Assembly: GCA_916610825.1 (NCBI GenBank)
Contig: OU744447.1
Span: forward strand, 4,576,146-4,640,145
Source of the DNA: Haliclystus octoradiatus
Taxonomy: Eukaryota > Cnidaria > Staurozoa > Stauromedusae > Haliclystidae
Length of the DNA: 64,000 nucleotides
Reading direction: 5' to 3'
Made by a program: the position numbers and the translations under genes. Positions within the stretch are counted from its first letter, which is position 1; each line of letters begins with the position of its first letter. Below the pieces are notes generated by a model. The model saw nothing but the letters and a program-made list of their open reading frames with translations. It searched no databases and was not told the origin of the DNA. This document shows positions 26,901-38,900 of the stretch, piece after piece.

Positions 26901-29900
26901 CATATCGATGCTATTGTTAAACCTGGAAAAATTTGTGCTCCATTAGATGCTGTTGAGATTGATTTGGAACGTTGTACTCACTTAATGAATATCTGCATTG
27001 CAGATGAATATCTGCATTGCAGATGAATTGCCCCATAACGAATGTGAAGTGGATGTTTTAATTGGTATCGATTTCTTTTTGCAATTAGTATGTGGTGACA
27101 TAATACGCCATCCAACTGATGATTCTCTACCTGGAGCATTGCGAACTATATTTGGTTACGTATTAATTGGCTCAAATCCCTTTGTTGGGAAGAAATCAAA
27201 ATCATCGTGTTTATTTGTAGATTGTAAACCGCATACCAAACTAGAGAAAGAGGTGGAAAATTTTTGGAATCTCGAAGCAATAGGAATTAAGGACACTAAT
27301 AAACAGTATACTTTAGACGAACGAACAGCTGTTTCAATATTTGAGAAATCTATTCGTTACGACAATAGTCATTATTCTGTATCGTTACCATTTCGAGATG
27401 ATGGACATATACCATGTAATAATTATCAAAATGCAAGGAAACAACTATTGTCAATTGAAAGGCGTCTGGAGAAAGATAAAGAAAAAAAGGAAGCGTATCG
27501 AAATTGTATGAACGATTATGATCGATTGGGATTTGCTCGTCCAGTGACTTCAGAAGAGAAGGAGAGGTTTGACGAAGGATCTCAATATTTCGTACCACAT
27601 CATCCGGTTGAGAAACTTGATAGTTTGACAACTAAAACTAGAGTAGTTTTCAATGCAAGTGCAAAAGATATCAATGGCATTTCTTTGAATGATTGTTTGT
27701 TATCTGGTCCAGCATTATAGCCAGATTTGATAAAAGTGCTTTTAAGATTTCGATTTCATGAGATTGCATTAATGGGAGATATTAAGAAGATGTTCTGCCA
27801 GACATCGATAAACCCTGAACATTATCAATTTCAGCAATATCTTTGGCGAGATTGTGATCTCACCCGTGATCCTATTCGTTACGTAATGACAAGCTTGATG
27901 TTTGGAGTAAAACCTTCACCATACTTAGCAATTAGCTCTTTACTTCACCATGCTGCAAAAGATGAGATCAAAGAATGCTTCCCACTGGCAAGTGTAGCAG
28001 CTACTCAAGATATTTATGTGGATGATTATTGTGGAGGAGGTAAATCTGTAGAACAAGTTACCAAATTACTATTTGAACTCATTGACATGTGCGATCTTGG
28101 TGGTTGGGAAATGACAAAGTTTATATCAAATTCCAAACAAATTATGGAAGCTATTCCGGTAGAGAAACGATTAACAAGCTTGATGGTTGATTTTGATTAT
28201 AATGTAGATGACACTACGAAAGCACTTGGTATTGGATGGGATGTTCAGGAAGATCATTTTTTATTTCGTTTAAATCCATTCATTACGAATCTAACCATTA
28301 ATGTTACAAAACGAACAATCTTAAAGAAGGTATGTCAGATTTTTGATGTATTTGGATTTTTGCACCTTTTATTATTCGTGCAAAAATTATGGTTCAATCA
28401 TTATGGAAAATGGAATCGACATGGGATGAAGCACTGGATGGAGAGATTGTTGATATGTTTCATCAATGGGAGGAGGAACTGCTTAGTTTGAATGATATTC
28501 GTATACCTAGATTTGTTATATGTGATGAAAAATACAAATCAATAGAGTTACATGCATTCGCGGATGCTTCGGAAAAGGCATATGGGGCTACAATTTATAT
28601 ACGCAGTGAAGATTTGAATGGACATGTAAAAGTGGATTTATTAATTGCCAAGTCTCGTGTTGCTCCATTGAAACAGAAATCGTTACCTCGTTTGGAGCTG
28701 CTTGCAGTACACTGTGCTGCAAATTTAGTTAATTATGTTTGTGATGCATTGAGCATTGTATTTACGTCTATTGAACTTTGGTCGGATTCTGAAATTGCAT
28801 TAAATTGGTTGAAAAAGCCAAGCACACATTGGAAAACATTTGTGGCTAACCGTGTACAAGAAGTCCATGATTTAGTTGGTAACAAGCATTGGCATCATGT
28901 GAAGAGTTGCGTCAACCCTGCTGATTTTCTATCGCGTGGCATGGAAGTATCAAGCTTAAAGAATAGTAAATTGTACTGGCATGGCCCTGAATGGCTTGAG
29001 TTATCAAAGGAACATTGGCCTTGCTCTGTGATTGAAACTAATTTACCAGACGTTGAAATTGAAGCAAAAACAAAATGTCATACAGTTGTATCATTCGTAG
29101 AATCTGAGCATTTATTTAACAATTTTGAGCGTTATGATAAATTGGTTCGTATTATTGGTCATATCTTGAAATGGAGGAAGATTGTCCCAAGAAATGTTGA
29201 TGGAAAATTGACTATTGAAGATCTAAATGTGAGTGAATTACATTTACTGCGGTGTGTCCAACAGGCTCATTTCCATACCGAATACAAACTATTGAAAGAT
29301 GGTAACCAGTTAAATGGCGATAGCTCTTTATTGTCTCTCGATCCTATGTTTTGTGAAAATAAGAAATTGATTGTTGTTGGGGGTCGATTGAGAAATTCTC
29401 TTCTTCCAGAGGAGACTAAACATCAGATTATTTTACCAAGTAATAATATCATCGTTGATAAACTCATTATGATGTATCATCTTAAAGGGCATCATTCACC
29501 TATTGAGACTACTTTGTGTAATATTCGCACATAATTTTGGATTATACATGGCAGAAGGCAGGTTATCAAGACAATCCATCGATGTCTAATATGTAAACAT
29601 TCAAGTACATCACCGTTTGAACAGAAAATGGGAGATTTACCAACACTAAGAGTTCAGCCTGCTCCTGCATTTTCGAAAGTTGGTTTGGACTTTACAGGCC
29701 CATTATACATACGAACTGGGACAGTTGTTACTAAATGTTACATTTGCATATTCACCTGTGCTCTCAGCCGGATGATTCATTTAGAATTAACAAATAATAT
29801 GGAAACAGAGGAATTTCTTGCTGCCTTTCGTCGGATGACAAATAGAAGAGGACTATGTGATTTAGTAGTTAGTGATAATGCAAAAACCTTTCAAAAAGCA

Positions 29901-32900
29901 TCACGTGTGGTCAGTAACATGAAATTTGAAGCAGATCTCTGGAAAAACCTTGATTCCACTTTAATTGAACGATTTTGTTTGAGTCACGGTATTAAATGGG
30001 AATTTATTACTGAACGTAGCCCCTTTCGTGGCGGATTTTGGGAACGGTTAAATCGTTCGTTAAAGACACCTCTGAGAAAGGTTCTTTCAAAGGCTCTATT
30101 GAACTATTGTGAAATGTATACTGTTTTAACCGATATTGAATCAGCAGTGAATCAGAGGCCATTGACGTATCAAGGTACCGATTGTAGAGATGTTTTACCA
30201 ATTACCCCTGCTCATTTGGCTTTGGGACGATCGCTTGGGACCCTTCCCGAACATCTTAATAAAGATGTTACTCTTTCAAAGAGATATAAGTATTTGCAGA
30301 CGTTACTTACTCATTTTTGGAAAAGATGGTCTGTGGAATACTTACCAAATCTACAACGTCGAAGTAAATGGCAAAAGAAAACGCCGGAGTTGGAAGTCAA
30401 TGATGTTTGTTTAATTTCAGAGGATAACACACGACGCTCTACGTGGCCTATGGGTCGGGTTCAACAAGTAATACGTGGAAATGATGGTTTAATCAGAACA
30501 GTACGACTGCAGACATCAAAGGGGGAACTGAATCGACCAGTTCAGAAATTGCACCTATTTGAAAAATTCTTACCATCCAATGACTTGAGAGTAGCCTCTC
30601 AAGGGGGGGATGATGTTGTGGATCCACCAACGGATAACGAGAACATTGTTGACAATTTAAATATAAGTAATTTAAGTAAGTTAACAAGAATTGGACGGAA
30701 GTCGTCGCCACCCAAGCGATTTGGTTTCACTGTATAGTTTCTTAGAATCATTTAGAGTTTCTTGGAATTATGTAACTTCCTAACGGATGTGCTCGTATAG
30801 CATAGTTTTGTTGACTTTTGTGTTAAAGATATTTAGAAATGTAGTCGTTTAAGATTCAAATGGTCTTGAATTATTATTGATTATGATGATTGGATTTATG
30901 TGAAATGAATGACTCCATGGTGTTTTTGGATTTAGGAGCGTAGCTCACAACACTGTCCATGCTATAAATTCTATCCGATTACTATTCTATTTAATGGCCA
31001 AAACAATTTTTTTGTTTATTTCCCAATTCAATTGAAATTTGGTTGAGGTATACAATTTGGGGATAGTATCTATTGTATCAAAAATATAATTCAAATTTTG
31101 CTCTAAAAATAGCATATTTCACGGCTATGACGTCATTATTAATTTTTTTATTTTGATTGTGGTATTAAAATTTTTTTGTTTAAAATAAAGAAAATAAATA
31201 GCAGGGATAGTAACCGTATGACAACAACAAACGTTTGCATTCAAATTTAAAAGTCTAGACCCAGGCAGTCCAATTAAATTGAAGTCCATGCTCTGAATGC
31301 TATTACATTTCATTATTGTACGATGGTCATTTTTAATAACTTTTCTTTCAAGGTGAATGCGCTACAAACAATATAATGAAGTTAAGCAATCAATGTCCCT
31401 CTGATTTTACGAGAGCAAGCTACGTTTATGTGAGTATGATTCGTTATCTATTGCATTTAGTTTGGAAGTCATAATGTATCATTAGTGTAAGGATTATAAG
31501 CACATTTGAGGAATAATATAGAATGCAGTTAAGGAAATATGGCTGTAATAAGGCAGAAAATGTTTTGATGGCATTCGGAAGTTGTGTATATTTTCATAGT
31601 TTCAAATTAAAGTTGGCTACATTTGAAAACCTTTCCAAATTTCAAATTATCAACCTTCATAAAACTAATTAAAGTAAATCCAGCTCTCCCTCTGCTATCC
31701 AAGTTCGCAAGCACCGTTTGGACTGGGAAAGTTTCTGGGGCCATATTTTCAAGTAGTCCCATATTTCCAACATGTGTCTAGTCGGCCCTGATTTGATCCA
31801 ACTGCATGCTACTTCTATTTTTTCATGGTGTATTTTTAATCAATTTATATATGTAATATGTTTTATTTGCTATGTACTTGATAGGGTGATGATGATTGTA
31901 AAGCGTTCATAACAATGCCATACCCAAAGTATGGTGAAATGCGTTTCTTTTGGAATTTAATCTTTCGAGAGAAATCATCCATTATTGTAATTATCACTGG
32001 CCTAAAAATAAACAATGAGGTATAGTCATGGATATATTTTAATGTAATAAACTCACACAAAATAATATGATAATGATGAATTAAATATTTTAAGAACTAT
32101 GTTGTGCCACAAGAAATGTTTTAGTAATTTATTGGTACCATGATATACAGTGTGGAATAGAGGGTTACCACATACTTGCCATGTTTGTATTCATATTTAC
32201 TCAACGAAAAAATGTTGGGAGACATGAGTGAAGCGCTAGAAAATCGCGAGCTCCGAGCGAATGATTTTTAACTTCTCGAGTGTCTCCCAACTTTTTCGAG
32301 TTTAGTCAATATGAATACAAACATTTGCAAGCACGTGGTAACCCTTTTCTAAAATAAAACAAATGTCGGAATCTCATTCGACGGCGAATTCTCAATTCAT
32401 GAATTCCCTATTTTAAATTCAATTTTAATTCATAAACCAAGCAAAGAGAATCCCACTACAAGATAGATATTGTCGAATAAAGAAAGACAGTCATATACAA
32501 AAACGTTTGTAATATAAGTGGTACAATAGTTCTTTAGTAAATTAATGCAGTAATTGTTATTTAAATTTATGTTTACCTTGAAACAGCGTATCCTATAATT
32601 GTTTTTCATTCTGTGTTTTTATTTTGCATATTACACGACCAATAACTCATTACCACGCTTTTCAATAAATATAAACCTATTGAGCTAAATGTCGCTTTGT
32701 AAAACGTAGCAATTATTGGTTTTTTTTTTGGATTGTTATCAACAAGTTATAAATTCTGTATTTTATCACAGATCAAACTTTTGAAGCTTGCGGTTTTTCC
32801 CGGTTTTCGGAGTCATGTTTTACCCTAGGATTTCATGCACGCTCTTTGGACCAATCATATCGCAGAAAACCTTCGTGATATTTTAGAACATGATTTGTCA

Positions 32901-35900
32901 AGAGAATAATTCGTATCAATCATCATTATTCATCCAGATCCACACTCCAAACGATATAAATTCATAACTATTACTTCCGTACAATCTACCAGGTCATCCC
33001 CATAGATTTATAAATGATGAATGATGACATGATGGCGACGAATGGGTGCAATGATGCAGACATTACAAGCATTTACTACAAAGTAGACGACAGAATACAA
33101 GCACCACAAGCATTTGCTACGATGGAGAAGTCAACAAACCAACGGATATAAACATTTAATAAACAATAAACAATAACTACCACATAATAACATGTTCTAG
33201 TTCATTCATGTTACATTTAACTCTAGAATATACCATTCTAAAATATCACGAAGGTTTTCTGCGATCTGATTGGTCGAAAGAGCGTGCATGAAATCCTAGG
33301 GTAAAACATGGCTCTGAAAACCGGGAGAAACCGCAAGCTTCAAAAAGTTTGATCTGTGATAAAATACAGAATTTATAACTTTTTGATAACAATCCAATAA
33401 ATATCTCTATAATGGCTACGATTTACAAAACGACATTTAGCTCAAGATGTTTATATTTATTGAAAAGCGTGGTGAATGAGTTATTGGTCGTGTAACATGC
33501 AAACTAATAACACATAATGAAAGACAATTATAGGCTACGTTGCTGTTTCAAGGTAAACCTAAAATTTAAATAACAATAACTGCATTAATTTGCTAAAGAA
33601 CTATTGTACCACTTATATTACAGACGTTCTTGTATATGTCTTTCTTTATTCGACAATATCTATCTTCATCTTGTTGTGGGATTCTCTTTGCTTGGTTTAT
33701 GAATTGAAATTGAATTTTAAATTGTGAATTCATGAATTGAAAATTCGCCGTCGAATGAGATTCCGACATTTGTTTTATTTTAGAAAAAGGTTACCACATG
33801 CTTGCAAATGTTTGTATTCATATTTACTAAACTCGAAAATGTTGGGAGACACTCGGGAAGCTAAAAATCACTCGCTCGGAGCTCGTGATTTTTTAGCGCT
33901 TCACTCGTGTCTCCCAACATTTTCTCGTTTAGTAAATATGAATACAAACATGGCAAATATGTGGTAACCCTTTATTAACGCATCCAAAAATTGTTGTATA
34001 ATAAGGATGTTGATTCGATCAATCTGATTGGTTTATAGTTATGAAGCAAGATCACTTTATCAAAACCAAGAATAAAACCAGGTTCAAAAACACAATTGAT
34101 CTTTGCAATTCATGCAAATTCATCTTTGCAATTGCTTTGATTTCATGATTAATAATTTCCAACTTGATTAGGAGTTTTCAAAAACATAATATATGAGTAA
34201 GAAAGACATGAAAAGGATTTTTAGAGTGCGTTATTTATACAAAGTAATTGGTGCATAATTTCCATTGATTTATCAATATTTAGCGCACTCGAGTCATTCC
34301 AGAAGAAGAAAACTGGAAGGCAAAAAATACTCAATGCGGCGGCTCAGGATTTTGTTTTTCCCTTACGTGCCCTCTCGTGCGCCAAATATCAATATCAAGA
34401 TTTTATTTAGTCAGACTGAGTGTTAAGGAGTTGCAAGCATTTCGTGAATTAAGCAGCCAAACTTATCTTTACATTTTTTAAAGTGGGAATAAACCCCCAG
34501 ACTATCTTTACATATGTGGTAGAACCCGACGTGAAAAAAACAATGGCGTAATTTTTTTTTCGATCTGGAAATTATTTCTTGGTAAAAAACGCCTTCAAAG
34601 TGGTGTTTTGACCCAAATGTCGCTGAGAAAAAAAAGAGATTGGATCTAGCTTTATGACGACAAAGTCACAAGTCGTGCGGTTTGTCTAACAGACTTAAGA
34701 GTGGGCTGATCACGCGACGTTATCTTTGAGGTGACCTAGCTCCGATAAGTCAGACAGAAAAACTTTCTGACAAGGCTGAGACATGAACAAACATATAAAC
34801 TCGCGAATTACGTAAAAAAGATACAATTTGTGATTTCAGGAGCAGAATAAAATCTATTGAAACGCTCAGTCGAAATAATTTCTCGTAGCGTCATTAAGCG
34901 CGATGAATCTGATATAGATTGCGGATTAACACAAATGTCAGGCGGTGCGAGTGTTCCTTTGTGACTAGTCTAGTGAAACATATTAGTTACGTATTCTGGG
35001 TGACCGCAGTACTTCTCAAATCTTAATTAGTAGACATGTGCCCTTCGAAATAGCTGCATCCTACGCTATATAAGTTATAACTATTTTTAACTCTATCTGC
35101 AAGTTGTTCTTGAGTAAATTTTTCTGCAAGATATCCTTTTCATGATCTAGATGTGAATGTAACCTGACTCGATTTGCACAGTCATGCACAGACGACTTTT
35201 CCTCGAGATAGATGGTACTGCAAAGTATTAATTGTACTTTATCGGATTTATTTAAGTATTACTAAATTATTAAATTGACATTTTTCAATTATCATTTCAA
35301 AGTTCAAGTTTGAAATTGATGTTTGTCTAGTAAAACTTAAACCATGTAATCGTATAGTTTATATACGACTGTAGATAGATATATTATACTCAATACTCTA
35401 ACAAAGTGTTCATCATTCATTCACCAAGCATTCAATTATTATAAAACCATCGAAAATTCTTCAGTACATTACACTGTAAATTCTATAAAATATCTTGCAA
35501 GCCGTTGAGAACGCTCTGCGGCGGTTCGCTTTTCGGAAATAGTACAAAAATGATATGAGGGCTTGGACGTTCTTATTCAAGTTTACAGCCATATACTAGA
35601 ACTACACATATTCTATCATTTTTCTGTTTTGCAGTATATCTTCATTGCATAAATTGTTACCCTCTCCATCAACGTTATCTGGTTAACAAAATTAGGGTTT
35701 TGCAATGTGAAGTCTCGTTCCTGATAATACATACGCGACCAATTTTTTTACCATACTAGCTAGTATTCATTCCTTTTGCTAGAAAGTAGAACATGTTAGC
35801 ATCATGTCACAATCCGTAGTTTATAGGATGCGGTAATACAGTGGCAGAAGCTACTTTGCACAAAATACCTTTCTACAGAGACGATAAATCAGATGGACAG

Positions 35901-38900
35901 ATTTCGTTTCTGTGAAAAGAGGACTATAAACCAACGGTTAATAGCGTTTCCCATCATACATTTTGCTTTTTACACTCAAAAGAATACTCCATTTTCAGTT
36001 CAGACATATGCTTACAACAATAAATTTTACTTAGCTAGCTATTGTGGTCACCAGAGAATCTTTTGATATTTGTTAAATATGTGTGAGAATGATATGTCAA
36101 AATATAATCTGTATAACGCGCGCTACGAATGAAACATTTTCTGATTTTTATTTCCTTCAAATTCGTGAACTTTAAATTCATCAAATCATCTGGAATTTTG
36201 CTACTCTTCAGTTTATATGTTGTTCCTTACCTCAGTTTTGTGGGAGAGAAAAATAGATTGATGTTACAGAGCTACGCCATCTCAAACGTAACATCGCGTG
36301 ATTAATCCGATCTAAAGTCTATTAGAAAAACCGCACGACTTGTGACTTTGTCGTCATAAAGCTAGATCCAATCCCTTTTTTTTCCTCAGCGACATTTGGG
36401 TCAAAACACCACTTTGAAGGCATTTTTCACCAAGAAATAATTTCCAGATCGAAAAGAAAATTACGCCATTGTTTTTTCACGTCGGGTTCTACTACATATG
36501 TAAAGATAGTCTGGGGGTTTATTCCCACTTTAAAGACTTTATAAAATTTTCTTCTGAAATCAATTTCCATGTTGTTGATTTACATGTGCATAAATAGCAG
36601 ACCCTTTGATAAAGAATAATAAGTATGTACATTATATTATAATTATGATTATACTACTATATCATGATTAATTAACAACGCGTTTTATGTGTAATGTAAA
36701 ATAAATTTTGTCACATGCTCAGAGATGAAGAAGAATTGGAAACTGCAATGTATTACTTAAGAAATAATAGCAACAACGCTCTCTCTATTAAGAAAGACTA
36801 AGGTTTAGAATTTTTAATTTGATCCAATGACATTTTAGTAAATAGAAACAATTTAAATTGATTTTTAAATCATTAATTAATTCAAGATTCGAACGACCTT
36901 CCGCAATATAAACAAACTTGATAATGACGTTTTCTGTATTTTAGGGAAGGGTTACCACACTCTTGCAAGTGTTTATATTCATATTTACTACATTCGGAAA
37001 AGTTGGAAGGGCACTTGGGAATTGTCGAAAGCACTTAACCCCGGCTCGTGCCTTCAACACTTCACTCGTGTCTTCCAACAATCCTCGTGTAGTAAATACG
37101 AATAAAAACACAACAAATATGTTGTAACCCTATAATACCAATCATCCATTTTATATTATGAGATCTGTCTATTACTACAGGATAATGCCGTATTTGGATT
37201 ATCATCGGGTACTTCTTTGTGTTTTGAACATGAAGATCTTCGAATCGAATGTGTGAATGAAAGTGAAGAAGGTGATATAAAGAATATTTCTCTTGAAATA
37301 ATTCCTACGACGAATAATAAGGTAAAAAACATATTCTACTAAAAACGAAATTCATGAATTTAAATTCTATATATAAAAGTATTTCTTATATGCATTGTTC
37401 CCTACCGTGGTAGTTTCAGTTTGACACAGATATTTTTTACATGTGATGAATTTTTACACCACATTAACAAACTCATCTTGATCTAACTATAACAGGTGAA
37501 GTATGTCCCCATGATCAGTACTGATGACGGATAAGGGCCAGAAAAAAAATACTTCTCTGCTGCTAAAGAGAATATTAAATTAATAATCATTTGAATAAAA
37601 GCGAGTCATGATTGGTGGATTTGTACCATATTTGATTTGCAGCTATGTCAAGACAAATCACAACAATACATGGCAAACACTATAAACGTATATTGCTTTC
37701 CGTGCTATGTTGGGTATAGACCGTGCAGGTATAGGTCTATACCCGCCAGGGCTATACCAAACGATTTTAACCAAACATCGAGATCACGTGTTTTGCAAAA
37801 GGCGAGGAGCTGTGACAAATTGAATCAATTTTCATGACATCCAATCTAATGTACTCTGTAGTTAATCCAATCTAATGCAAGTTGGAAAATTCAAAAAAGT
37901 AACTGCTTGGAAGTTGCGATATTCAGCTATAGACATTATACTATATTTTATCCCTCAGAATTGACACCGGTTATCCCATATTCAGTTTTGATCCCGGTGG
38001 TAACTTCGATTGAGCTTCCACGGGGTCGTTCAAATGGAATTGTGGTAGAATGAGCATAAAAAATTTCAAATGTATGGAAGTGGTGTCTCAGAGCTGGATT
38101 CAATGCTACTACATTCTCATTATTTGACAGGAACCCGCCACCTCAATGCTTCCTGTGACAATCTTGAAATACGATGGATGGCCTAATCATGGTGTCCCTT
38201 TCACTCAATCGCCAGTTGTTGATTTGATATCAAAACTTGATGCACTGCGTCAATCTAACGAACATCATCCAATTACAGTTATTTGCGGGTAAGTAAATTA
38301 CAGCAGTTTCTTATATACATGACAATGTATATTGTAATCAATCAATCAATCAACAAATTAATCAAACGCGTTTGCATATAAGAGAAATAATATAGAAGAC
38401 GTAGGGGCACAATTGTCATTGAATCATTCTAACTCTTTACGTTCTAAGTCAAAACCGCCAAATGTTTTGTAATAGGCTGCATGTAATAAATGTGCATTTC
38501 GAGTCGGATGATATTTCACGCAACGATCGCCAGTTCATCACATTATCGAGATATGCTAATACTTGAAAATATCTCAATTAAAAGATTCATCACATTATCG
38601 ATTTCTATAGGGATGGTATTGGCCGATCTGGAACTCTCATTACAACGATAATAAGCTGCGAAAGAATCGTGCAAGAAAATTCTGTTAATATTCTGCAAAT
38701 TGCGAAAGACATAAGATGCTCTGGACGTCAATACATCGAGAATAAGGTACTTTATTTTCAAGGTTACTATTTCAATAGAGAAACTATGATAAGCACTGAC
38801 AGTTTGTTCTGTAAATTATATTCTGTAACTACTGTTCGATTTGTCATATTACATTCTTGTGGAAGAAGACGTCGCTATTAGTTATGGAGGGAATGATTAT

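Larger units (their letters stand above)
24358..30952 (+). mobile_element. Complete BEL/Pao LTR retrotransposon, coding region disrupted
   Basis: A 6.6-kb element bounded by two 339-bp LTRs that differ at four positions by my reading, and flanked by the 5-bp duplication ctgtc (24353-24357 and 30953-30957). Gag, protease, reverse transcriptase, RNase H and integrase are all recognisable in order on the plus strand. Five breaks interrupt the reading frame: stops at 25773-25775, 27718-27720 and 29532-29534, a 19-bp tandem duplication at 26985-27022, and a one-base loss near 28354. It sits in the 8-kb intron between the linker exon and D2, in the same orientation as the host gene. Confidence 0.93.

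Noticed and set aside
25773..29534. Programmed stop-codon readthrough in the BEL element
   Set aside because: Three different positions with TAA or TAG, together with two frame disruptions, are more simply explained as inactivating mutations; no readthrough context was recognised.
34482..36529. piggyBac element
   Set aside because: TTAA fits, but the termini are AG...CT and a THAP relic is present; piggyBac ends usually start CC and its transposase lacks THAP.
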